Source: an uncultured Pseudomonadota bacterium
GTDB lineage: Bacteria > Pseudomonadota > Alphaproteobacteria > RUG11792
Reading direction: 5' to 3'
NCBI GenBank assembly: GCA_902773285.1
Contig: CACYDS010000104.1
Location: forward strand, 1-14,868
DNA: 14,868 bases
Part shown: one piece after another, positions 1-7,447 of the stretch
Layout: each line of letters begins with the position of its first letter
Numbering within the stretch: the stretch's first letter is position 1
Position numbers and translations under genes: made by a program
Notes under the pieces: generated by a model
What the model saw: the letters and a program-made list of their open reading frames with translations, nothing else
What the model was told of the DNA's origin: nothing
Databases searched by the model: none

Positions 1-1910
1 ATGTTTTGCTCGTTATTATCCTTCATGTCCATCTGGTTGTTGAACGTAATATTAGTAACTTGGCCTTCATCTGATAAGCTCAATGGAAGAATCGCTGCTC
101 TCGTATACACAGCCGCCACGCCTTGAACATTCCGGCTCAAATAATCTTCAGGGTTATTCCGACACGTATTAACATATTCTTCTACCTCTTCTTTTGTTAA
201 ATTCGTTATATCGCCATCTTGGCTAATGTATCCTGTCAAGTAGTAGCGTTCAGAACCGAATCGAATTGTAGGGAACAGACAGTAACTTTCTTCTTGCTGT
301 TCTTTATCTGCAGGAGCTATTGCGAATATCGTATTAGGTGTGTCAGAGCGAAGACCTAGCAAAAGGTTTTGAGATGATTTAAAATGCTGTGCTACCTGTT
401 CTTTTCCATTAATCATGTAGTTACCCTGTTGATCGAGCAAGAGAACAAAAGGGTCAAATTCTGCAGTGTTTAAATGATAAGTAGCTAAAGTAAGTTCATA
501 CCCGCTATTCGCTAGCCCCTTTCCAAATTTATTAGCTGTAATCCAAATATATTGGGTAACTAGTTGTACTAGATCAGTATAGCCTAGACTATCGTTTCCA
601 TTGATAAGTGATTCATAATTCTGCTGGTTTATATTGCTGAGAGTTTTAAGAAAGTTTCCAATTGCAGTTTGGAGTGCGAGACCAATATGATCCTTTTTTT
701 GATTATCAGGGAAATCAACTAAGTTATACAGTTGATGGAGCGATATAACAAAATTCATATAGGGCGGTAGATTACTGTTTAAGGTATTTATGTCCATATT
801 TATATTCGAACTTTGCATAGCCAAACATATATCTTGGATTAAAGTTCTGTATTGTGGTTGGTTATACAGCATACCCAAGACTACTGGAGCTCTATTTAAG
901 AAATCAACGAAAGATCCATTTTGTTCATCTATATTCTGGTCAATCTTTATATTATTCACGTTCTCCTCAGACATCTTCCAGACTTCTGTATTTTGTGCCG
1001 GATTGTTCAAATGGTGAATCGTGAGGACGTCGTTAGGGTCGTCAGACAAGAAGAGTTTCAAGGTCATAGACGTATTTGATTCTGTTACAGGAATATATGT
1101 CTTGACTTTGACAGGTGAATTAGAGTTATTTGGATCCTCTAGTTGTGGTACGAATACCAAATTAACATTTGGATTGTTGCATACAAATATATTGTCCATA
1201 TTGTCCTTGTTAACTATTTCGACTTCGCTGACAAGCTTATCTAATGCATCGCAATCTACTGAGTGCGTGTCCAAACCTATAGTTTCAAGCCACGAAAATG
1301 CAATTTTAGCTGACTTCAGAAGCTCTTGGCACAAGGCGGCGCAGTCATTCGGCGTCTCCTTAGATACTACTTGCAGCATTGTTTCTAGCGTATTTTTCGT
1401 AATCTTTGCTGTAGTTTTGCTTTCATTCTCTTCTGCATTCTCTATTTGGAAAATTACATTTTGCAAAATCAGATCAACTAAACTAATATCCAAATTTTGC
1501 GACAAAGCCGCAAAATTCCACGACGTGTACTCTCCTCGTTCCGATAATGTTGTCGGCAGAACTAGACCATTTTCAATATACTGAAATGCCCCTTCTTGTT
1601 TGTGGCAATCCAAGATCCAACCAGCAATTTTGCTAATCATTTTCAATATATCTGCTTTTTGTCCGTCTTTTTGTATGCGCTGCGCAAAAAGTGAATCTTT
1701 GGCTTGCTCACTAAAATTTTTGAATAGATTATTAGTCACAATCGCTTTTTTTAGTTCAGTTACACAATCTGACATTAAGTCATAATCCTGATTGTTTTCT
1801 TGGCTCGGTTCATAGTTCTCTGAGTGTGGCTTCATCATTGAATATCCTTGCTGTATGCAAGCTACTGGCAAAGCGCACAGCAACATCTTCGTCATCATTC
1901 TCGTTTTCAT
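1..1910 (-). CDS. Predicted secreted protein of unknown family, 3' end outside window
   Basis: I do not recognise this protein. The reading frame is open from an ATG at 1908-1910 to the left edge, giving at least 636 residues with no stop. It begins MKTRMMTKMLLCALPVACIQ: a basic n-region, a short hydrophobic core and small residues, followed by polar sequence. That looks like a Sec signal peptide. Cys18 after Val-Ala could be a lipoprotein cysteine, but Pro at -3 makes the lipobox poor; cleavage near residue 24 (after GYS) is the alternative. No other hydrophobic segment is long enough to span a membrane. The mature part is rich in Asn, Asp, Gln and Glu. Residues up to about 230 look helical, and later parts mix strand-like and helical stretches. 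No catalytic motif or internal repeat was seen. The SD is weak (AGG about 9 nt upstream). An extended -10 lies about 36 nt upstream. An exported effector, surface or periplasmic protein is possible; the function is unknown. Confidence 0.8.
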   Translation of the reverse strand, partial: MKTRMMTKMLLCALPVACIQQGYSMMKPHSENYEPSQENNQDYDLMSDCVTELKKAIVTNNLFKNFSEQAKDSLFAQRIQKDGQKADILKMISKIAGWILDCHKQEGAFQYIENGLVLPTTLSERGEYTSWNFAALSQNLDISLVDLILQNVIFQIENAEENESKTTAKITKNTLETMLQVVSKETPNDCAALCQELLKSAKIAFSWLETIGLDTHSVDCDALDKLVSEVEIVNKDNMDNIFVCNNPNVNLVFVPQLEDPNNSNSPVKVKTYIPVTESNTSMTLKLFLSDDPNDVLTIHHLNNPAQNTEVWKMSEENVNNIKIDQNIDEQNGSFVDFLNRAPVVLGMLYNQPQYRTLIQDICLAMQSSNINMDINTLNSNLPPYMNFVISLHQLYNLVDFPDNQKKDHIGLALQTAIGNFLKTLSNINQQNYESLINGNDSLGYTDLVQLVTQYIWITANKFGKGLANSGYELTLATYHLNTAEFDPFVLLLDQQGNYMINGKEQVAQHFKSSQNLLLGLRSDTPNTIFAIAPADKEQQEESYCLFPTIRFGSERYYLTGYISQDGDITNLTKEEVEEYVNTCRNNPEDYLSRNVQGVAAVYTRAAILPLSLSDEGQVTNITFNNQMDMKDNNEQN

Positions 1911-1945
1911 ATTAAAAACCTAAAAAAATTAAACTTCCTATCTTT

Positions 1946-1954
1946 ATTATAGCA
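1946..1954 (-). promoter_or_regulatory. Candidate extended -10 promoter for the secreted-protein gene
   Basis: On the minus strand the sequence reads TGCTATAAT: a perfect TATAAT hexamer (1946-1951) preceded by the extended -10 TGn element (1952-1954). No good -35 is visible 16-18 nt upstream, which is tolerable for extended -10 promoters. Transcription would start near 1939, leaving a leader of about 30 nt before the ATG at 1910. Position and consensus fit are seen directly; activity is inferred. Confidence 0.55.
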
Positions 1955-1965
1955 ATAAACATTGC
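1952..1965. repeat. Short inverted repeat abutting the -10, possible operator
   Basis: GCAAT-AAAC-ATTGC is a perfect 5-bp inverted repeat with a 4-nt spacer. It overlaps the TGn element and lies in the -35/-10 spacer of the minus-strand promoter. A repressor or activator site is possible by position. An arm length of 5 bp can easily occur by chance in AT-rich DNA. Confidence 0.3.
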
Positions 1966-2062
1966 AATCGGGTATATTTTTTTCTTACCATCTATCCCCG
2001 TTGTTGTTTTTGGAGAAAATTTAGACAACTACTAGAAGTAGAGTGTAGCTATCGGCGTTTTA

Positions 2063-2071
2063 TGTTACAAT
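2063..2071 (+). promoter_or_regulatory. Candidate extended -10 promoter for yebC
   Basis: TGT followed by TACAAT (2066-2071) matches an extended -10 element, five of six bases of the hexamer. The -35 position is poor. Transcription from about 2078 would leave a leader of roughly 22 nt before the ATG at 2100. It would also exclude an upstream in-frame TTG at 2073 as a start codon. A small inverted repeat, CTACT-AGA-AGTAG, lies just upstream at 2029-2041. Confidence 0.4.
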
Positions 2072-2099
2072 TTTGAAAAAGGTTTTAGAAAGAAAAATA

Positions 2100-2819
2100 A
2101 TGTCGGGACACTCACAATTCCATAACATAATGTACCGTAAGGGTGCGCAAGATGCTAAGCGAGCAAAAATGTTTGCAAAAATTGCAAGAGAAATAACGGT
2201 TGCAGCAAAACTTAGTGGGGATGACCCGAACTCTAATCCCAGACTTCGTGCAGCTCTAGCTGTCGCGCGCGAGAATAATATGCCGAAAGACAACATAGAG
2301 CGAGCCATAGCGAAAGCTACTACTACAGCTGATTCCGCGAATTATGAGAATGTTCGCTATGAGGGATATGGCCCTGCTGGAATTGCTATTATCGTCGAGA
2401 CATTAACTGACAATCGAAATCGCACAGCTTCTGAAATCCGCTCTGCGTTCACAAAAATGGGAGGAAATATGGGGGAAGTTGGAAGCGTATCGTTTATGTT
2501 TAATAGGATAGGGCATCTAGTTTACACGACTATCCCAGGTGGATTTGAGCAGGCGTTTGAATTTGCGATTGACGCAGGCGCAGATAACGTTGAGGAATTT
2601 GAGGATTGCACTGAGATAACCTGTTCTGTTGATTCTTTTGCGACAGTTCGTGATGCATTTGTGAAAAAGTTTGGAGATCCGGCAGAATCTGGACTTATTT
2701 GGGTTCCGTCAACGTATACGGCATGCTCTGAAGAAGCTAAGGCGACTTTAGCTAAATTGCTGGACATACTTGATGATAACGATGACGTTCAGCACGTATT
2801 TCACAATTTGGAAGAGTAG
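2100..2819 (+). CDS. yebC: YebC/PmpR (TACO1-like) translation or regulatory factor
   Basis: This is a 240-residue YebC-family protein of normal length. The N-terminus MSGHSQFHNIMYRKGAQDAK is the family signature. It is followed by the helical segment with NPRLRAALAVARENNMPKDNIERAI (in part, about residues 45-70) and the EGYGPAGIAIIVE core (about residues 88-100). I chose the ATG at 2100 because it starts the family motif; a TTG 27 nt upstream in frame would add non-family residues and probably precedes the transcription start. The family was long annotated as a DNA-binding regulator (PmpR). The mitochondrial homologue TACO1 and bacterial YebC have more recently been tied to translation through proline-rich stretches. 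The SD is weak (AGAAAG). It is a single gene convergent with ruvX, 10 nt apart. No truncation or missing segment was seen. Confidence 0.95.
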   Translation: MSGHSQFHNIMYRKGAQDAKRAKMFAKIAREITVAAKLSGDDPNSNPRLRAALAVARENNMPKDNIERAIAKATTTADSANYENVRYEGYGPAGIAIIVETLTDNRNRTASEIRSAFTKMGGNMGEVGSVSFMFNRIGHLVYTTIPGGFEQAFEFAIDAGADNVEEFEDCTEITCSVDSFATVRDAFVKKFGDPAESGLIWVPSTYTACSEEAKATLAKLLDILDDNDDVQHVFHNLEE

Positions 2820-2829
2820 ACGTAAAGAA

Positions 2830-3297
2830 TCACCTCGTATAAATGTTTTCGCAGTAATGCAAAAACCCTTCAAGGATGAAGCTTGCTGCAACTTTGTCTA
2901 TATAGGTCTTTCGTCTCGACTTGGTTATACACGCGTTTGTTAGCAAACGGTCTGCCCCGTGTGTGCTCAGGCGTTCATCCCACATTACGATTGGCAGGTT
3001 TACCTTTTTTTCCAGGTTTTCAACAAATCTTTTAACTTTTTCAAGTTGCTTCCCGCCTTGATCTCCATTAATGGCAAGAGGAGCTCCGACCACAATAACT
3101 CCAACTTCCTGTTCGTTAATTATCTCAAGTAACCTATCATATACTCCATGGCTTTCCAGCACAATTAAAGGCGAGGCAATTTCCCAATTAATATCTGATA
3201 TCGCAACTCCAATGCGCTTATCTCCGTAATCAATGCAAAGAGCCCTGCATCTACCTTTAAGTTCATTCAAACAGAGCTCGTTTGCACTTTTGATCAT
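2830..3297 (-). CDS. ruvX: Putative pre-16S rRNA nuclease, RuvX/YqgF family
   Basis: The 155-residue protein has an RNase H-like fold. Visible motifs are CIDYGDKRIGVAISD (about residues 21-35, with the first catalytic Asp), VVVGAPLAINGDQG (about residues 68-81), WDERLST (about residues 106-112, with the conserved Asp-Glu-Arg) and IDKVAASFILEGFL near the C-terminus. The family trims the 5' end of 16S rRNA precursors (YqgF in E. coli). It was once proposed to be a Holliday junction resolvase; RuvC is a separate family. The N-terminal extension of about 20 residues is common in alphaproteobacterial members. The ATG shares its A with the rpoC stop codon (TAATG), so translation is probably coupled to rpoC. 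No SD of its own stands out. It is the last gene of the minus-strand operon, and its stop codon faces yebC across 10 nt. Confidence 0.93.
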   Translation of the reverse strand: MIKSANELCLNELKGRCRALCIDYGDKRIGVAISDINWEIASPLIVLESHGVYDRLLEIINEQEVGVIVVGAPLAINGDQGGKQLEKVKRFVENLEKKVNLPIVMWDERLSTHGADRLLTNACITKSRRKTYIDKVAASFILEGFLHYCENIYTR

Positions 3298-6200
3298 TAC
3301 GCAACATTATCCAGGGATTGTGAATGACTATGTTTCTGCCTTTCCTCTTCCTTCCACTTGCGAACTACTCCTCCGGTTCCAGCCGGCATCAATCGGCCTA
3401 CTATTACGTTTTCTTTTAATCCGAGTAATTGATCCACTCTTCCATTTATCGCTGCTTCTGTTAAAACCCTTGTAGTTTCTTGGAATGATGCCGCAGAAAT
3501 GAATGATTTCGTACGCAGTGAAGCTTGGGTTATTCCTTGCAATACATGAGTTGCTACTATAGGGCGTTTTCCTTCCTTTAGCAGAGCTGTATTAGCTTCA
3601 ACCAAGTCATCTTTATCTATTTCGTCACCTACAATATAGGTAGAATCGCCAGCATCAGTCACTTCGCGTTTTTGCAGCATCTGGCGCACAATTATTTCGA
3701 CATGCTTATCATTGATAGGAACACCTTGCAAACGGTAAACCTGCTGCACTTCATTTATCAAATATGACGCCATAGCTTCAACTCCGAGAACTCTCAGGAT
3801 ATCTCCTAAGACGATGTTCCCTTCTACCAGCACATCTCCTCGCTTGACGTAGTCTCCTTCGTTCACAACTATTGAGCGCCCCTTTGCTACAAAGTATTCA
3901 AGAGGCTGTTGCATGGTTCCTTCTTCGGGAACTATTATCAAACGACGCTTAGACTTGTAATCCTTTCCGAACTCGACAGTTCCTTCAATGTCAGATATTA
4001 TGGCTGGATCGCTTGGCTTTCTAGCTTCAAATAGTTCTGAAATCCTAGGCAAACCTCCGGTAATATCTCGAGTTTTGACAACATCCCTTGGCACCCTCGC
4101 GATAATATCACCAGCTTTTACGGGTGATCCATCGGCAACATTTATAACAGCATTTATCGACAAGAAATATCTAGCTTCAACCTTGTTTGACAACTTTACC
4201 GGGTTACCTTTATCATCGTACAACGCTATCATAGGGCGATAGTTTTTGGATGTTGAAGATTGCTTCCAATCCACCACAACCTTGCTTGAAAGTCCTGTCG
4301 TTTCATCAACGATTTCCCGCAATGTCTGCCCATTTATGAGGTCGACAAACTTTGCATATCCATCAACTTCGCAAACAATCGGAGTTGTGTAAGGATCCCA
4401 TTCTGCCAACACTTGTCCGGCTTTTACAGCATCTCCTGCGGCAAATTTTAATTTTGCGCCATATGGAACCTTATACGAAAAACGCTCTCTCCCATTCGTA
4501 TCTATCAGGGCAAGTTCTGCTTTTCTTGATATCACCACAGTATCGCCGGAACTATTCTTTGAGGCAGTCATATTCTTGTAGGAAATTCTTGAATCCATTG
4601 TTGCCTCAATACTAGATTTTTCCGCGCTTTTTTGGGCAGCTCCCCCAATATGGAATGTTCTCATAGTCAACTGCGTACCAGGCTCACCAATAGATTGTGC
4701 AGCTATGACTCCGACCGCTTCACCCACGCTAACTACTGTTCCTCTGGCCAGATCGCGACCATAGCACTTGGAGCAAATTCCATGCTCGCTTTCGCAAGTG
4801 ACCGGAGATCTGACCAGGACCTCGTCTATCCCGGCCTCAACTATAGCTTTAACCTTGTATTCATCCACATATCCGTCTTTCGGTAGTATTAAGGCCCCAT
4901 TATTTGGATTCACAATATCGCATGCAACAAACCTTCCTAGTATACGCTCGCCCAATGACATTACAACATTCGATCCATCATATATCGCTTTGACTAGCAA
5001 TCCATGAGATGTTCCACAATTCTCTTCCGTAACGATGCAATCATTTGCTACATCAACTAATCTTCTAGTCAGATATCCTGAGTTTGCTGTCTTTAAAGCA
5101 GTATCAGTGAGACCTTTTCGACTTCCGTGCGTTGATATAAAGTATTCCAAAACCGACAGACCTTCTTTGAAGTTTGATATGATAGGGGTTTCAATAATTT
5201 CTCCTGTAGGTTTTGCCATTAACCCTCTCATACCAGCTGATTGCTTTAATTGAGCCATAGAGCCTCGAGCTTTCGAATGAACCATCATATAAACTGAATT
5301 TGGTTGTTGCCCTTTAGCCGTTTTGGACACAGCCTTCATTAACGCGTCTGCAACCTTGTCTCCACATTTATCCCAGGCATCAACAACTTTGTTGTATTTT
5401 TCGCCTTTTGTTATAAATCCGTCAAGGTACTGTTGCTCATATTCATTAACTACTTTTTCAGTTTCGGCAACTATTTTCTTTTTCTCGCTCGGAATAACCA
5501 GATCATCTTTTCCATACGAAATTCCGGCACGGGTCATGTACTTGAAGCCTAACCCCATTAAATTATCAACAAATATTGCAGTCGCCTTTTGTCCACAATT
5601 GAAATGTATCTCATCAATCAAGCCACTAATGTCGGATGATGTCATAATCTTATTTATCAGGTCAAATTTTATCTTTTCATGCTTTGGCAATATCTGGCTT
5701 AATATAACTCGTCCTGGTGTTGTTTCGATTGTCTTAAACTCACAACTTCCATCATCATTGTAGTAGGGTACCCGCGTTTTTATTTTCGTGTGATAGGTTA
5801 CTTTTTTCGTTTCTAGAGCATACATCATTTCGCTCAGATTTGCCAGAGCAACGCCTTCGTTTGGTGAACCATCAACTACCATTGTTAAGTAATATACTCC
5901 AAGAACTATATCCTTCGATGGTATAACAATCGGGCGTCCACTCGATGGGCTCAGTATGTTATTTGTAGATAACATCAATATACGAGCTTCCAACTGGGCT
6001 TCTGGAGATAATGGCACATGTACTGCCATTTGGTCTCCATCAAAGTCGGCATTGAATGCAGTACAAACTAGCGGATGCAATTGAATGGCCTTACCTTCAA
6101 TTAATACTGGCTCAAAAGCCTGTATACTGAGTCGATGAAGCGTAGGAGCGCGGTTGAGAAGTACTGGATGTTCCCTTATTACTTCTTCAAGAATATCCCA

Positions 6201-7436
6201 AACTTCTGGGCGATCTCGTTCAATCATTCTCTGAGCAGATTTCAAATTACTAGCAAGACCATATTTTTCTAGTTTCGCATATACAAACGGCCTAAATAGC
6301 TCTAGAGCCATCTTTTTCGGAAGGCCACATTGATGAAGTTTTAATTCAGGACCAACAACGATAACCGAACGCCCGGAATAGTCTACACGCTTACCAAGCA
6401 GGTTCTGTCTAAAGCGACCTTGTTTTCCTTTTAGCATATCTGACAGTGATTTCAGTGGACGCTTATTTGTCCCTACGATAGCTTTAGCTCCTCGACGCTT
6501 ATTATCGAATAGCGAATCTACAGCTTCTTGTAGCATTCTTTTTTCGTTCCTGATTATTATGTCTGGTGCACCGAGCTCTAAAAGTCGTTTCAATCTATTG
6601 TTTCTATTTATTACCCTTCGATATAAGTCGTTCAAATCGCTAGTGGCAAAACGACCGCCATCCAAAGGAACAAGTGGACGTAATTCTGGCGGAATAACCG
6701 GTAACACAGTTAAGACTAAGTGTTCAGGTTTCACGTTTGTATCTATAAATGCCTGAAGAAGTTTTATCCGTTTGACTATCTTTTTCTTACGAATATCAAC
6801 AACCCCAGTTTCAAGTTCTGCTTTGAGTTGAGCTATTTCTTCTTTCAAGTTTATTGCTGATAACATGTCACGTATTGCTTCTGCGCCTATACTTACCGTG
6901 AATGCCTCATCACCATACTTATCTAAAGCATCCTGATATTCTTCTTCTGTTATAGTTTGGTACGGAGTAAAGTTACTAAATCCAGGTTCTAAAACAACAT
7001 ATTTTTCGAAATACAGTATCTTCTCGAGTTCTTTAACTCCTTTACCCAGGATTATCGAAATTCGGCTTGGTATTGATTTCATAAACCAAACGTGCACGAC
7101 AGGAGATGCGAGTTCTATATGCCCCATTCTTTCGCGTCGTACCCGACTTTTTGTCACCTCTACGCCGCATTTCTCACATACAACGCCCTTGTATTTCATT
7201 CGTTTATATCGACCGCAATTGCATTCATAATCCTTTACAGGACCGAATATACGTGCACAAAACAAGCCATCACGCTCTGGTTTAAAAGTGCGGTAGTTTA
7301 TCGTCTCTGGCTTTTTTACCTCACCATAAGACCAAGAACGTATTTCTTCTGGACTTGCTATTGATATCTTAATAGCTTCGAAATCATTACTTACCTCGAC
7401 CTTATCAGTTCCTTTAAGCTCTCTTTTAAAACTCAT
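3297..7436 (-). CDS. rpoC: DNA-directed RNA polymerase subunit beta'
   Basis: Full-length 1379-residue beta' subunit, forming the clamp and half of the RNA polymerase active site. The N-terminal zinc ribbon uses Cys72, Cys74, Cys87 and Cys90. The catalytic motif NADFDGDQMAVH spans residues 462-473, with Mg-binding Asp464, Asp466 and Asp468. The second zinc site uses Cys807, Cys881, Cys888 and Cys891. The bridge helix/trigger loop region includes QSIGEPGTQLTMRTFHIGG (about 914-932). All key residues are intact. The N-terminus is short of the usual alphaproteobacterial leader but keeps the SFGE-like segment as SWSYGE. The SD GGAG lies 8 nt before the ATG and overlaps the rpoB stop codon (TAGGAG); the gap to rpoB is 11 nt. 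The stop codon overlaps the ruvX start. Translational coupling along rpoB-rpoC-ruvX is likely. Confidence 0.98.
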   Translation of the reverse strand: MSFKRELKGTDKVEVSNDFEAIKISIASPEEIRSWSYGEVKKPETINYRTFKPERDGLFCARIFGPVKDYECNCGRYKRMKYKGVVCEKCGVEVTKSRVRRERMGHIELASPVVHVWFMKSIPSRISIILGKGVKELEKILYFEKYVVLEPGFSNFTPYQTITEEEYQDALDKYGDEAFTVSIGAEAIRDMLSAINLKEEIAQLKAELETGVVDIRKKKIVKRIKLLQAFIDTNVKPEHLVLTVLPVIPPELRPLVPLDGGRFATSDLNDLYRRVINRNNRLKRLLELGAPDIIIRNEKRMLQEAVDSLFDNKRRGAKAIVGTNKRPLKSLSDMLKGKQGRFRQNLLGKRVDYSGRSVIVVGPELKLHQCGLPKKMALELFRPFVYAKLEKYGLASNLKSAQRMIERDRPEVWDILEEVIREHPVLLNRAPTLHRLSIQAFEPVLIEGKAIQLHPLVCTAFNADFDGDQMAVHVPLSPEAQLEARILMLSTNNILSPSSGRPIVIPSKDIVLGVYYLTMVVDGSPNEGVALANLSEMMYALETKKVTYHTKIKTRVPYYNDDGSCEFKTIETTPGRVILSQILPKHEKIKFDLINKIMTSSDISGLIDEIHFNCGQKATAIFVDNLMGLGFKYMTRAGISYGKDDLVIPSEKKKIVAETEKVVNEYEQQYLDGFITKGEKYNKVVDAWDKCGDKVADALMKAVSKTAKGQQPNSVYMMVHSKARGSMAQLKQSAGMRGLMAKPTGEIIETPIISNFKEGLSVLEYFISTHGSRKGLTDTALKTANSGYLTRRLVDVANDCIVTEENCGTSHGLLVKAIYDGSNVVMSLGERILGRFVACDIVNPNNGALILPKDGYVDEYKVKAIVEAGIDEVLVRSPVTCESEHGICSKCYGRDLARGTVVSVGEAVGVIAAQSIGEPGTQLTMRTFHIGGAAQKSAEKSSIEATMDSRISYKNMTASKNSSGDTVVISRKAELALIDTNGRERFSYKVPYGAKLKFAAGDAVKAGQVLAEWDPYTTPIVCEVDGYAKFVDLINGQTLREIVDETTGLSSKVVVDWKQSSTSKNYRPMIALYDDKGNPVKLSNKVEARYFLSINAVINVADGSPVKAGDIIARVPRDVVKTRDITGGLPRISELFEARKPSDPAIISDIEGTVEFGKDYKSKRRLIIVPEEGTMQQPLEYFVAKGRSIVVNEGDYVKRGDVLVEGNIVLGDILRVLGVEAMASYLINEVQQVYRLQGVPINDKHVEIIVRQMLQKREVTDAGDSTYIVGDEIDKDDLVEANTALLKEGKRPIVATHVLQGITQASLRTKSFISAASFQETTRVLTEAAINGRVDQLLGLKENVIVGRLMPAGTGGVVRKWKEEERQKHSHSQSLDNVA

Positions 7437-7447
7437 ATTGGTAACTC

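Noticed and set aside
790..1785. Plus-strand open frames at 790-1017, 1021-1584 and 1600-1785
   Set aside because: They lie opposite the continuous minus-strand frame of the secreted protein, lack family features and are read as antisense shadows.
2029..2041. CTACT-AGA-AGTAG inverted repeat upstream of yebC as an operator
   Set aside because: The arms are only 5 bp, and it lies beyond the usual -35 position with no second copy, so it is too weak to call.
2073..2099. TTG start for yebC
   Set aside because: It adds nine residues foreign to the family and probably lies upstream of the transcription start; the ATG at 2100 begins the conserved motif.
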